A stretch of DNA of 64,000 bases, taken from NCBI RefSeq assembly GCF_000003195.3, contig NC_012870.2, forward strand, positions 37,478,377 to 37,542,376, read 5' to 3'. The stretch is from Sorghum bicolor. Its lineage: Eukaryota > Streptophyta > Magnoliopsida > Poales > Poaceae. Both the position numbers and the translations under genes were made by a program. The notes under the pieces were generated by a model. That model did no database searches and was not told where the DNA came from. It saw only the letters and a list, made by a program, of their open reading frames with translations. How positions within the stretch are numbered: the stretch's first letter is position 1; each line of letters begins with the position of its first letter. Shown piece after piece: positions 9,339 to 20,604 of the stretch.

Positions 9339-12300
9339 ATGGCGAAGAGCGACTCCAGGAAGAGGGCCGAACTGATGGCCAAGGAATGGAAGAAGTCTCG
9401 CAGCACCACAAAATCTCTTGGTGACCTCGTCGATATGGGGCTTCTGCACGACGCAGAGCTCGGCGGCTGGAGGGCACCGGAGGGGGAGAGCTACCCCGAC
9501 CCTCGCGCCGGTGAGATCGTCGTTTTTGAAGATTTCGTTAAGAGAGGTTTTGGTGTTCCTGTCCATCCTTTTCTTCAAGGACTTCTTTTGTACTATGAGA
9601 TCGGGATTTGCAATCTGCACCCGAACTCAATTCTCCTTATTTCCACCTTCATCCATCTGTGCGAGGCCTATGTTGGCATAGAGCCGCACTTCGATCTTTT
9701 CCGGTACCTTTTCTGCTTGAGGAAGAAGGGAGCAGTTGGAGGCTCCAAGGTTGCAGGTGGAGTATACCTCAACCTTCGTGATGGGATGAAGAATCGCTAC
9801 CTGCACTGCCCATGGAACACTTCCTTGACCGAATGGTACAGGAAGTGGTTCTACGTCAGGGAGGAACCGGGCAGCTCCACGTTCTGCTACGTGGGGTACA
9901 TTCCCGAGAAGAGGTCGAGCTGGACCGACCGCCCAGAGTTCGACGGTCAAGTGGCGGATCTGATGAAGCTGATCGACTGGTCGCGTCTGGATGGGCTTGG
10001 CGTGGTCGGCAACTTCATTTGCCGCCGGGTGATGCCCTGCCAGAAGAGGGTGCACTCGGCGTACGAGTATGCCGGAAGCGCAGACCCGACCAGGATGCGG
10101 TCGGAGATCTTGGAGAAAGCGGAGGTACAACAGCTGTTGAACGAGCTGTTTAACTTCGCAGATGGGGGCTTCATCCGTGGCAGTGATCGGGTGCAAGCCT
10201 TCAAGTTAGGACGACCAGCACCAAAGGTATGTAGCAGAGTCTGTTTGATCATTCGTATATCGTCTGCAGTTAACTCATCTCTGTTGCTTTTGCAGGTCGG
10301 TGATGTCGACCGGTGCACAGTGTATGTATCACTGGCACCGGGAATGGAAGATCCTGTGGGAGAGGTCCCGCCAGAGGAGGACGCTGCTCGGTGTACTCGT
10401 TACACCAGCAGTGAGGAAGACCGAGCCCGCCCCGTCCCGACCTCCGAGGAGAGGGTAGCGGGGAAAAGGCCATTGCCGGCGGATCCCTTGCCGACACCGG
10501 AGCTGCCGGCAGACCTACCGGCGGAGAGCAGCCAAGCGCCGAAGCGTCGTCGGCTCGTGCGGATCGTCGACGACGACGACGACGAGGAGGCTGCGCCGTC
10601 GTTGGTCCGACGGCCTCGGAACCGCCCAGACACTGCGCCGGTCGCCACTGATCGAGTGGCCAGCGGCGCCGCTGCCCCGCAGGTTGCCGAGGTGGGGGCA
10701 CAGGCGCCGACCGGCCGGGCGAGGAGGAGGTTTACCGCGACCCATCGTCGGTCAGACCTGTAAGTGTTCGACTTACGAATTTTGGACTCCTCTCCTTTTT
10801 TTTTTTAACTTTTGTTCCTGTAGTGCGGCATCGGATGTCGACCCTGGCCAAACTGCCGGCCAGGGAACGGGCGAGCCTGCCCGCGGTTCTGGGGATGCGG
10901 CCCCCCAGACCACAGAGCAGGCAACAGCTGCAGTCGCGCCTGGGGGCACCGAGGGGCTCCCGAGCGCGGCGCCGACTACAACAAGCAGCCCGACCAGGGC
11001 TGGAGAGGCTCCCCCAACTGACTCCTCGGAGAAGGGAAGATCTCCGACCGCTCCTCCTGCCGGAGGGAGTGAAGTCCCCCCGCCGCCCCGAGCAGGAGCC
11101 TCTCCGGCTGCGGGCTCCCCAGGTCTGGTCCAAGGGCCAGTGATGCCTGGGACCACCACCGGGGGTGACGCAGCCCAGGAGGAGGAGACCAGGGCGGCCT
11201 CCGACGACGAGGTGGAAGAGATCGAGGGTCGTCCCCGTGATGGCCGCCAACACGTGTATGTGTGGCGCCAACGCGGGGATCACTTTATCGGTCATGAGGA
11301 GCTTGCCGAGTCCGAAGAGGCCGCCAGGGTGGAGCGCGCGGCCAAGCGCCTTGTCGACGAAGTCAAGGTAAGCGGCCTTTTGTGCTACTGCGCATTCTTT
11401 TGCCTTGTCTTGCTTGATCGTTACATGCTTGCTTTGTAGGACGTAATGAAAACGGCAAAGTACCGGAAACGGTGCTTTGACTAGATAGAAGGCGTCATGG
11501 CCGAGAACAAGGCCCTTGCCGCGGAGGTAGACCGGTTGCGGGCGGAGGTCGGGGAGAAGGTGGTCGAGATGAGCGCCGAAAAGGAGCGTCGTCTCGACCT
11601 CGCTCGTCGTCTGGCCGACCAGTACCGGCTGCAGGAAGGTTAGTCACACGCTCCGAGCAGTTTCGCATACTTGTATAGTTTGCTTTGCTGACCAGTTTAG
11701 GATTCACGCAGACTTGGAGGAGGAGGTGGCGAGCCTCCAACAAGAGAAGGAGCAGCTCGGCCAACAGCTCGCCAGTGCACAGGAGTCCGAGCGGCGAGCG
11801 GAAGAGGAATTGGGTCGAAAAGACCGGGAGTTAGCTGGTAATGGGTGCCGCCTTGTTGGTTGCTGCCTGCCCCTTTGCTTGTCTGGTATGCCGAAAGTAA
11901 CGTTTCGTTTCGTTTGCAGTGCTCAAGGTGAACACCAAAAAGCACCTGGATGACCTGATCAAGGACCGGGACTCCTGGAAGGTCAACTGTTGCAGGATCT
12001 GGAAGGGAGTGTCCCCGGTCCTGGACCTGATCAGTCCCGAGCTCCCGGAGAGCCAGCCCCGTGTGCCGCAGTTGACCCCGGTCGAGAAGGCGCAACGGGC
12101 GTGGGACTGGCTCCAGCAGTTTGTGAAGGATGCCGGGGAGTTTGCCGGCGCGCACGTCCTCAGCATGGTACGCGCCCACTACCCCCTGGTCGACTTGAGC
12201 AGGCTGGAGAAGGGGTACCCGAAGGAAGTCGGCCCACAGGAAGCGGACGAACTTCGGGGTAGTCTGCTGGACTTGTCGTCGACAGTGATCGGCGACATCA

Positions 12301-12494
12301 ACCTGTGCGGAACGGCCACTCCTCCAGACCAGCCGAGCTCAGATAGGTCGGCCAGGGAGTTGTCGGGCGCGTCCGTTGCTGGAGATGGGCGGTCGACGCC
12401 TGCGGTCTCGACCAGCCAGGCGCCGGTGGCCCCGACCCCTTCGTCCGGGCAGCAGGGCCAGGCGGGTGATCAGCCCGAGCAGCTAGGCCAATAA
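9339..12494 (+). CDS. TAT-B: antisense six-exon gene, putative gypsy-type transposon domain (Transposase_28-like)
   Basis: Exons by reading frame and GT-AG sites: 9339-10226, 10296-10759, 10824-11367, 11440-11638, 11712-11837 and 11920-12494, total 2796 nt (931 codons plus stop); all five introns keep phase. Residues about 40-280 form the globular domain seen in many grass proteins annotated putative gypsy type transposon (PF04195, from memory). A Pro/Ala-rich, acidic middle with a DDDDDEE run follows, then coiled-coil exons 4-5 and a last exon with a conserved Trp-rich patch. The function is unknown; the domain has no transposase motif that I can see. A TAG at 11482-11484 in exon 4 is probably a C-to-T change. 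The gene converges on pol, whose end is 279 bp away. It is not a host gene, because it lies inside both LTRs and recurs in two other elements. Confidence 0.85.
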
Positions 12495-12565
12495 AGTAGT
12501 CTGTAGGAATAGACTAGTATCTGCCCGTCAGGGTATTTATTGTAAACTTTGTATGTAAAGTTTGT

Positions 12566-12571
12566 AATAAA
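12566..12571 (+). terminator. Polyadenylation signal of the TAT-B antisense gene
   Basis: AATAAA lies 72 bp after the stop codon, in a TG/T-rich context (TTTGTAATAAAG followed by a T run), typical of a plant 3' end. The 12495-12772 interval otherwise holds nothing recognisable. Confidence 0.5.
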
Positions 12572-12772
12572 GTTTTCTTTTTTTGTCATGACTGTTGTTT
12601 TGAGCGCTGTACAATATCTGAGTGACGTGTCACCGTATTTGTCTTGGTTGTCGCCAAGAGCATCCATTGCAGGAGTTTTGCCGAGTGCTGTGTATGACAA
12701 GGTATAGGCGAAAAATAGAGAATCTTATTATCAAAAATTATAAGATACTTACAAAAGGAAGTCATTAAAACT

Positions 12773-15700
12773 TTATGGATAGAAACGTCGCAGTTTGTCG
12801 ATGTGCCAAGAGTTAGGTACTCGTGTTCTGTCTGGGTATGCCAATCTGTAGGACGTAGGTCGTGTGACCTCGGTCACGACGAAGGGTCCTTCCCAGGGAG
12901 TGGATAACTTGTGCATTCCCTCCTGGCTTGTTTTCCATCGGAGCACCAGATCGCCGACCACGAAGGAACGGTCCTTGACATTCCTGTTGTAGTATCACCT
13001 GACTGCCGCGAGATATTTTGCTGTTCGGAGACATGAAACTAAACGCTTTTCCTCCATGCAATTGATTTCGAGTTCTCTGGCGTTGTCGGCGGTCGCCTGG
13101 TCGAAGTGCTCGATTCTAGGAGATCCGAAGTGTATGTCAGACGGCAAGACCGCCTCTGCGCCGTACACCATGAAATAGGGAGACACCCCTGTGTTTCGAC
13201 TGGTCTGAGTTCGGAGGCCCCAGACCACTGCCGGCAATTCTTTCATCCATCGACCGGGTGCTCTGTCGTTCTCGGTGTACAATCTTTTCTTTAAGGCGTC
13301 GACGATCATTCCGTTAGCACGTTCAACTTGACCGTTGGCACGTGGATGTGCCACTGACACATATTTTATGACTATGCCTCTGTCATCGCAGAAATCCCAA
13401 AAAGTGGTGCCAGTAAACTGAGTGCCCAGGTCGGTGATTATGCTGTTCGGGATGCCGAATCTGTGTATGATTTGATTGAGGAACTCCACAGCCTTCTCGG
13501 ATGTTGCCTTGACCAGGGGCATGTATTCAATCCACTTGGAGAACTTGTCGATTAACACGAAGACAAACTTGAAGTTGCCCGGGGCTGGTTTAAATGGTCC
13601 GATCATGTCAAGCCCCCAGCAAGCAAAGGGCCAAGACGACGGGATGGTTTGAATTTCATGGGCAGGTACGTGGGTCCTCTTAGCGAAAAACTGACATCCT
13701 TCGCAATGCCGAACCAGTTTTTCTGCGTCGCTGACCGCGGTTGGCCAATAAAAACCTGCTCGGAAAGCCTTTCCGACCAGCGTTCTAGATGCGGCGTGGT
13801 TGCCGCAGGATCCGGCGTGTATGTCCTCCAAGAGCTTGATACCATCGTCTTGGGGTATGCACTTGAGCAGTACCTCGGAGCTTGCGTTTTTCCGCATGAG
13901 TTTTCCGTCGACCAGGATGTAGTTCTTTGATCGTCGGATGAGACGCTCGTTCTCTGTTTTGTCCTGAAAACCTGTCCCGTCTGAGATGTATTTGATGAAC
14001 GGGGTACGCCAGTCACGCCCACCGGTTGTCGGAGTGGCGTCATCTATGAGCATTGCCTCGGTGGGTTGCTTGTCGACCAGGGGGGAGCTTATGCTCGGCT
14101 CATGGATGTCCTGGACGAAAATACCCCGCGGGATTTGGGCCCGAGACGAGCCTAACTTTGACAACGCATCTGCTGCTTGGTTCTTATCCCGGACCACGTG
14201 GATGTACTCTATGCCATAGAAGTTAGTTTCCCATTTGCGAATTTCTTTGCAGTAGAGATCCATCTTCTCGTGGGTTGCGTCCCACTCCTTGTTGAGCTGG
14301 TTGATGACCAAAGCGGAGTCGCCGTAGACATAGAGGCGCTTGACCCCCAGTTCGACGGCTAGTCGTACGCCATGTAAGCATGCTTCGTATTCGGCGACAT
14401 TGTTTGACGCCGGAAAAAGGATCCGAAGGACGTAGCGGAGTTTGTCCTTGTTGGGTGATACGAACAATATCCCAGCGCCTGCACCGTTGATGTTCAAGGA
14501 CCCATCAAAGAACATTGACCAGTGGTCTGAGACATCTGGAACGGAAGGCTCGTTGAGATCCGTCCATTCGGCGATGAAATCGACCAGGGCTTGAGACTTG
14601 ACAGTTGTGCGACTCTGGAACTCTAGGGAAAATGGACATAATTCCATTGCCCATTTCACGATTCTGCCATTGGCGTCTTTATTGCGCAGGATGTCCCCGA
14701 GAGGAAAGCTGGTTGTCACCAGGACTCGATGGCCGTCGAAGTAGTGCTTCAGCTTTCTTGACGTTATCAGGATGGCGTATATAAGCTTCTGTATTTGTGG
14801 GTACCTGGCCTTGGATTCGTTTAAAACTTCACTTATGAAGTAAACGGGTCTCTGGACCTTGAAGACGTGACCTGGTTCATCTCGCTCGACCACTATTGCC
14901 GTGGAAACAACCCTGTCGGTTGCAGCAATGTAAAGGAGCAGGTCTTCATTGGGCTGAGGCGCTGTGAGGACAGGCGGTGAAGTGAGGAAGGTCTTAAGCT
15001 GAGTGAACGCAGCGTCGGCTTCTTCTGTCCAGGAGAATTTTTCTGACGCTTTCAATAGTTTGAAGAAAGGGAGGCCTTTTTCTCCCAGCCTTGAGATGAA
15101 ACGACTGAGGGCGGCCATGCATCCGGTTAGCTTCTGAATATCCTTGACGTTCTTCGGTGGTCGCATGTCGAGTACGGCTTTGACTTTTGAAGGGTTTGGT
15201 CGTATGCCGTCGCAACTGACGACGTTGCCGAGCAGTAGACCGGAAGGAACGCCGAAAATGCATTTCTTGGGGTTGAGCTTCCACTTGTACCTATTGAGTG
15301 CCTTGAAGGTTCGGTCTAAGTTGTCGATTAGGGTGCTCACGTCCCTTGTTTTTACGACCACGTCGTCTACGTAGGCCTCGACGAGGTCATCGCGAATCTC
15401 GTCGTGGAGGCATTGCTGGATGGCCCTTTGATAAGTGGCCCTGGCGTTTTTAAGTCCGAAAGACATGGTAGTGTAACAGTATGCGCCGAAGGGTGTGATG
15501 AAGGATGTTTTGATCTGATCTTCTTCTTTTAACGAGATCTGGTGATAACCAGAGTAGCAATCTAGAAAGGAGAGGAGTTCGCATCCGGCCGTTGAGTCGA
15601 CCACCTCGTCGATGCGAGGAAGACCAAAAGGATCTTTAGGACAGTGTTTGTTGAGATCGGTGTAATCAACGCACATTCTCCATTCATTATTCTTTTTGCG

Positions 15701-15958
15701 TACAAGAACCGGATTGGCGAGCCAATCGGGATGATACACCTCTTTTATGAATCCGGCTGCTAGAAGCCGTGTTATTTCTGTCCTAATAGCCTCCTTTTTG
15801 TCACGAGCGAACCGTCGCAGTTTTTGCTTGATTGGTCTTGCGGTCTTCGAGACGTTTAAGGAGTGCTCGATCAGGTTTCGTGGGACACCGGGCATGTCTG
15901 CGGGTTTCCATGCGAAAACGCTCACGTTGTCCCTTAGAAACCTGACGAGCGCGTCTTC
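12773..15958 (-). CDS. pol: TAT-B: pol (RT, RNase H, archaeal-type RNase H, integrase), one internal stop
   Basis: The frame follows a UAG at 15959-15961 with no change of phase. RT is at residues about 40-220 with YVDD; the native RNase H-derived region is at about 280-440. A second RNase H (FFDGS near residue 470, ending about 600) marks the Tat clade. Integrase starts with an HHCC zinc site near 700, then Asp in LDMIGPF, Asp in ITDLGTQF and Glu in GQVERANG. The C-terminal GPF-type domain (PWEGPFVV) ends at 12773. A TGA at 12995-12997 interrupts the start of that domain and looks like CGA to TGA. The enzymes copy the element RNA and insert the DNA. Otherwise the reading frame is full length and clean. 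Confidence 0.93.
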
Positions 15959-18900
15959 CTATTTTGGATCCAGGTTAGCCCCGATGAGGGTTGTCTTCTC
16001 GGGGTTGCCTTCGACCAGCTGCACTTCTTTGTACTCCTTGGATTTCGAATTCTTTCTAGCTGTCTCCTGCTCAGGTAATCGGAGCTGGTCGGGGGGCAGC
16101 TGTGCGGCTTGGTTTGCTGTTTCCGCCATGCGGATTGAGAGGTCAATTGCCTCGGTGATCTTGAAACTTTCTTCTTCGCAGGTGTACGCAGTGTAGACGT
16201 TGCCTCTGACGGTCAGGACACCCTTCTCCGTGGGCATCTTAAGCACTAGGTATGAGTAGTGCGGGACTGCCATGAACTTTGTCAGCGATGGGCGGCCCAG
16301 TATGGCGTGGTAGGTCCCGTCGAAGTCCGCGACTACGAAGTTGATGAACTCCGTCCGGAAGTGATCGGGTGTGCCGAATTGGACGGGCAGTGTTATCTGT
16401 CCGAGGGGCACCGAACTTTGACCTGGCAAAACCCCCCAGAATTGGGCGTCGTAAGGTTTTAGTTGCGCCGGTGATATCTTTAGGGCGGGCAGGCTGTTGC
16501 GGAAGAGAATGTCGATGGAGCTTCCCCCGTCCACGAGCACGCGCTCGAATCTGATGCTATTGATGCAGGGATCAAGAATCAGTGGGAAACGTCCCGGCTC
16601 TGGGATAGCGGCCCACTGGTCCTTCCTGCTGAACGAGATCTCCCTGTGGGACCACGCGGGAAATTTTGGATCTGCGATCAGCCCGTCCGTGCTGTCTATG
16701 TTGAGGCAGGCTCTCTTTAACAGCTTTCTTTCTCGCTTGGACTCAGTGGAGACCTTGCCCCCGAAAATGGAGTGGACCACGTCGGTGGGGCTGACGTATT
16801 GGTGTCGGGGGTCCCTGTCTTGGTCCTCATCCTCATCTTCGTGGTCGTGCCCGTCGCGTTTGTTATTTTTCTTGGCGGAGTCCTCTTGGGCGGCCCGCCG
16901 TGTATAGATACTTTTGAGGACGCGACACTCTTCCATGGTATGGTTAGACTTCGGGTGTAGCTGGCACGGTCCCTTCAACGTTTTGTTGTAGTCGTCTTGG
17001 TAGTCCCGTCGTCCGTTGGGACGTTTGACCGTATTTACTTCGTGGTCGTATTCACGAGGGCGCTTTCCTCTGAAGTCGTCGCGGCTGTCGCGCCGCCGAT
17101 CCCAGCCCTCTCGGTGGTCGCGGTTGTCGGAGCGGCGGTGATTTCTGTTGTCGTAGCGACCACGACCGTCATCCCGCCGAGAAGGCTGGTCGGGGCCTCT
17201 CGCGTCGTCTCGGATTAGTTTTTCTGCGTCATCAGCATCGGCGTAGTTTTTAGCCGTGGCGAGGAGCTCTGCTACCGTTGATGGGCGTTTACGCAGCAGC
17301 TTGTTCCTCAGCGCTTCATGGAAACGCAAACCCTTGATAAACGCTGATATGGCCTCGTCGTGAGAAATCTTTGGGATTTTGAGGCGCATATCCGAGAATC
17401 GTCGGATGTAATCGCGCAGAGGTTCATTCTTCTTGTCTCTTATCCTTTCAAGGTCATACTTGTTCCCGGGCTGCTCGCATGTGGCGATGAAGTTGTCGAT
17501 GAAAGCCTGTCGTAGCTCTTCCCAAGATTCGAAGGAGTCCTCGGGCAAGCCGAGAAGCCACTGATGACCAGCCTGGTCGAGGACTACGGGGAAGTAGTTA
17601 GCCATGACGTGCTCATCTCCTGCCGCTGATCGGACGGCGATTTCATAAAGAGTGATCCAGTTCTCTGGATTTTCCTTGCCGTCGTATTTTTTAAGTTTTT
17701 CGAGCTTGAAATTGCGGGGCCACACGACCTGGCGGAGGTGCGAGGAGAACTGCCTTAGGCCCGGGGGACCGTGGGTCGCGTCGTACTCGATGCGGCGCAG
17801 GTTTTCGTGGACTGCTCTCTCTGCGGCGCGCCTGTTGATGCGATCCCGGGCATCTTTGGGAGGGATGTTGTGGCGGAGATCCCTGTGTTGATCTTCTTCT
17901 TCTTGGCCGCGTACACGGTTCTGCTGGCGGCGGCCATCGGCGTCCCGACCACCATCGTCGCGCCGTGAGTCCCCTCGACGGTTGTCGGGGGAGCGGCTGC
18001 GGCGGCGCCTGCTGGGTGAGGCCCGGCTGCGATTAGTCTGGTCGGAGGCGGCTTCCGTATAAGAGACGTCCTGGACTCTCTTGAGCAGAGTGGCTGTCTG
18101 TCCCATTGCGGCGATCAGGTGTGCTCGGATACTGGTCCGGACTCCCTGGCATTCGGGGGTGTCAGGAAGCCGATCCAGGTTGGCCATGGCGACAGCCACG
18201 TTGGCGCTTGGCGTTTTGTAGACCGGCTGGTCCCCGACCATGTCAAAGGCATCGTTGAGGTTACTTGGTGGCATCTGTTGTTGTTCGTCCGCACGCCGTC
18301 GGGCGCGATCGGCGTTACGCTGTTCGCGGAGTTGCCTCTGGTCATCTGTTTCTCCGTCAACGACCGGCTCGTCGGCGCTGACATTGAACACGATATCCCC
18401 TCGCCGGGGGGGGAATATCGGGAATCGGTCGAAACCCGGAGGGTGTGAAGGAAAATCCAGGTCGTAGCCCTCGTCTTCGGTGTTTATAACCTCGGTGGGG
18501 ACGGAGCCGGTGCTTGAGTTGGTGCTGGAAACCTGGCCGTCCCGTAGCTCTCGGATTGTCACCATGTTGACATGGTGACGATTGTTCCTTGTCGGCGACC
18601 AGCCCGCTTTGCTGAAAACGGATTGAACGTGCTGTGAGTAAACAGAGGCTGAGTTATTCAGGCCGCAAGGATGGTCTCCCTTTTTGAGCTCGACGGATCG
18701 TCCTGAGGGGGTTGAGGTTATCGTCAGGGACGTTCCCAGTCGTTTGTGTGTGGTGACACGAGTTGGCCGACGGGATTTCGAAAAATCCGCTCGAGTGGCT
18801 TGGTCGGGCCGGCGCAGAACTCCATCTATTAGTTGGGAGACTTCGAGCAGCTTGGAGTCGGCGCGATCGAGCGCTTGGAGGAGGTCCGAGCAGTCGATCT

Positions 18901-19102
18901 CCTTTCCCTTGTAGAGTGGGAAGAGTGGTCGGGAGCTTGGTGCCGTCATGCGTGTGGTCGGAGACGGCGTGATCTCAGATTGGATCTGGATCTCTTTCGG
19001 AACCGTGGTCGGGAAGCCGCCGCTGCACGTCGTCCACGTGATCTGGCCGACGGTGAACGTGAGGCCTTCGGGCACGGTCGCGGAAGCTGGGATCGTGACC
19101 AT
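15959..19102 (-). CDS. gag-pro: TAT-B: gag-protease (1047 aa)
   Basis: I chose the ATG at 19102 (MVTIPASATVPEG); the open frame upstream runs into the PBS. The N-terminal 400 residues are low-complexity and Arg/Asp-rich. The retrotransposon gag domain is at about 480-600 of the frame. A zinc site of the form C-x2-H-x4-H-x4-C (CQLHPKSNHTMEEC) follows, and then a retropepsin domain with VDGGSS at about residue 855. Gag forms the particle and the protease processes it. The frame ends LDPK-UAG, in phase with pol, and the same junction occurs in TAT-E, so readthrough is likely. Confidence 0.92.
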   Translation of the reverse strand: MVTIPASATVPEGLTFTVGQITWTTCSGGFPTTVPKEIQIQSEITPSPTTRMTAPSSRPLFPLYKGKEIDCSDLLQALDRADSKLLEVSQLIDGVLRRPDQATRADFSKSRRPTRVTTHKRLGTSLTITSTPSGRSVELKKGDHPCGLNNSASVYSQHVQSVFSKAGWSPTRNNRHHVNMVTIRELRDGQVSSTNSSTGSVPTEVINTEDEGYDLDFPSHPPGFDRFPIFPPRRGDIVFNVSADEPVVDGETDDQRQLREQRNADRARRRADEQQQMPPSNLNDAFDMVGDQPVYKTPSANVAVAMANLDRLPDTPECQGVRTSIRAHLIAAMGQTATLLKRVQDVSYTEAASDQTNRSRASPSRRRRSRSPDNRRGDSRRDDGGRDADGRRQQNRVRGQEEEDQHRDLRHNIPPKDARDRINRRAAERAVHENLRRIEYDATHGPPGLRQFSSHLRQVVWPRNFKLEKLKKYDGKENPENWITLYEIAVRSAAGDEHVMANYFPVVLDQAGHQWLLGLPEDSFESWEELRQAFIDNFIATCEQPGNKYDLERIRDKKNEPLRDYIRRFSDMRLKIPKISHDEAISAFIKGLRFHEALRNKLLRKRPSTVAELLATAKNYADADDAEKLIRDDARGPDQPSRRDDGRGRYDNRNHRRSDNRDHREGWDRRRDSRDDFRGKRPREYDHEVNTVKRPNGRRDYQDDYNKTLKGPCQLHPKSNHTMEECRVLKSIYTRRAAQEDSAKKNNKRDGHDHEDEDEDQDRDPRHQYVSPTDVVHSIFGGKVSTESKRERKLLKRACLNIDSTDGLIADPKFPAWSHREISFSRKDQWAAIPEPGRFPLILDPCINSIRFERVLVDGGSSIDILFRNSLPALKISPAQLKPYDAQFWGVLPGQSSVPLGQITLPVQFGTPDHFRTEFINFVVADFDGTYHAILGRPSLTKFMAVPHYSYLVLKMPTEKGVLTVRGNVYTAYTCEEESFKITEAIDLSIRMAETANQAAQLPPDQLRLPEQETARKNSKSKEYKEVQLVEGNPEKTTLIGANLDPK

Positions 19103-19131
19103 CTTGTTCGCCGGAAAAGTTGCACGCACAC

Positions 19132-19149
19132 CCCCTACCTGGCGCGCCA
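19132..19149 (-). other. TAT-B: primer-binding site
   Basis: Minus strand reads TGGCGCGCCAGGTAGGGG one base after the LTR. The same 18 bases follow the 5' LTRs of TAT-C and TAT-E. I do not assign the tRNA. Confidence 0.85.
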
Positions 19150-19150
19150 C

Positions 19151-19609
19151 TGTCGACGAAAGCTAGTCGGCAGTCTACCTTGGGGTATACCCATGGTAGT
19201 AGTTTATCGGTAGACGGTGCGCAAACTACGAACTCGATGGTGACGCAAGACACGGACAAGCTTTTTATCCAGGTTCGGCCGCCGAGTTGGCGTAATACCT
19301 ACGTCCTGCGTCTGGTTGTATTGGATTGTGTTGAGAGAATATCCTGTCCTAGGGGGGTCCCTTGCCCCTCCTTATATAGTCTGGAGGGCAGGGTTACAGA
19401 TCTAGAAACTAATCCTAGTCGGTTACAATTGCCATAGATAATTCGATATCAATTCCTATTCTAACCGACTAGAATCCTGCTTGATCTCCACGTCTTGTTT
19501 CCTTGCGCGAAACTCGGCTTGTCGGTTCAAGCCTTGAACTCGTCTCGTAGTGGGTCAAGCTTCCTGGCTGAAGTCTAGCCGTAAGGGTATAGGGGTTTAT
19601 ACCCCCACA
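19151..19609 (-). repeat. TAT-B: 5' LTR (459 bp)
   Basis: It is equal in length to 7503-7961 and differs by eye at two positions. The TATA box for the sense transcript is in the minus strand near 19370-19379. Confidence 0.95.
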
Positions 19610-19614
19610 GCCGA

Positions 19615-20604
19615 TCCATCCTTGATGATTTTTGCCTTCTCTGGTTGCGGTTGCGTCGTCTCCTTCTTGTCCTGACCTGCTTAGAGTCTTCAACTATATA
19701 GTTAGGGTCAGTAAAATAGTGGCGTACCTTCTCAGAGGGGAAATTCATGTGGACTTCTCCGGTTCCAATGTAGATGATTATTTTAACGGTGCTGAGGAAC
19801 TGTCTCCCAATGGTGATGGGTGGATTGTACTCGTCTTCTCCCATGTCAATAACCTTAAAATCATCTGGAGCTGAATGTATGTTGGTTAGGGGCATGGTTC
19901 CATGCGGGAGCTAATAAGTGACTGCAGCCATTATGTTGACGTCAGATCCGGTGTCGTAGTGTCTTCTCAAAAGAATATCCGTTAATTGTGCACTTGATGC
20001 TTGGAACACCAGGGTCGTCCTTCTTGATCAAGAAAGGTGACTTGAGTTGACGATCTTGACCTTCTTGAGCTGCAGTGACCATCTTAGCTGACTCAGTCCA
20101 CATTTTCTTGTTTCTGTTTCTCCTATTGGTCCTCTTCCTTGGTTCATGTCGGGTATGCTCTGAGATTTGTGTAGTCTTGTTCTTGAAGTAAAACGTCTTC
20201 TTCCTCCCCTTGATGTAGAAATGGATTTTAGCAGCACTAGCGTAGATGACAGCTCCTGAGGTGTTCAGAAATGGCCTCCCTAGGATGATCGGTGCCCTCT
20301 GATCAGTATCAGTCTCTATCACCATGAAGTCTGTTGGAGCGTATAAGGTACCAACTCGGAGGTAGAGGTTCTTCAATATTCTCTTTGGGAAACTTAGCGT
20401 ACGATCTGCAAGCTGCAAACACATGGCTGTTTCTAATAAAGGATGTGTAAAGAATTTTTCATAAAGTACCCTGGGCATAATGTTGACGCTGGAGCCAAAG
20501 TCACAGAGTGCTTCTGGGAAGTCCACCATGCCGATGGAGAACGGGATGACAGGGCATCCTGGATTGTCTCTCTTGACTGACAGAAGGTCAGTAATTACTA
20601 CCAC
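19615..20604 (-). pseudogene. ATH-2: ORF with two tandem retropepsin-like domains
   Basis: The first domain (20604 to about 20150) has LCDFGSSVNIMP at the active-site position (20473-20506) and later IILGRPFLNT. After a Lys/Arg-rich linker a second domain begins with DDPGVPSIKCTINGY; one frame away it carries DTGSDVNIM (DTG at 19947-19955) and later ITIGRQFLST and an RTRRRRRNRNQRRQ basic tail. The frame is broken at 19942 by a small indel, so this copy is dead. The two domains align with each other in order and spacing, which points to duplication. No RT follows. The second domain keeps the canonical retropepsin Asp-Thr-Gly; the first has Asp-Phe-Gly. Confidence 0.7.

Larger units (their letters stand above)
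7503..19609 (-). mobile_element. TAT-B: near-complete Tat-lineage Gypsy element (12.1 kb)
   Basis: Both LTRs are 459 bp and differ by eye at only two sites, and the flanking duplication is GCCGA (7498-7502 and 19610-19614). Minus-strand order: 5' LTR, PBS, gag-protease, UAG, RT, RNase H, second RNase H, integrase; then a plus-strand multi-exon gene, a tandem array, PPT and 3' LTR. The second RNase H domain places it in the Tat clade. It landed in the protease-like ORF of ATH-2. I see only two disabling changes, a TGA late in pol and a TAG in the antisense gene, so it is the youngest datable element in the window. Confidence 0.95.
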
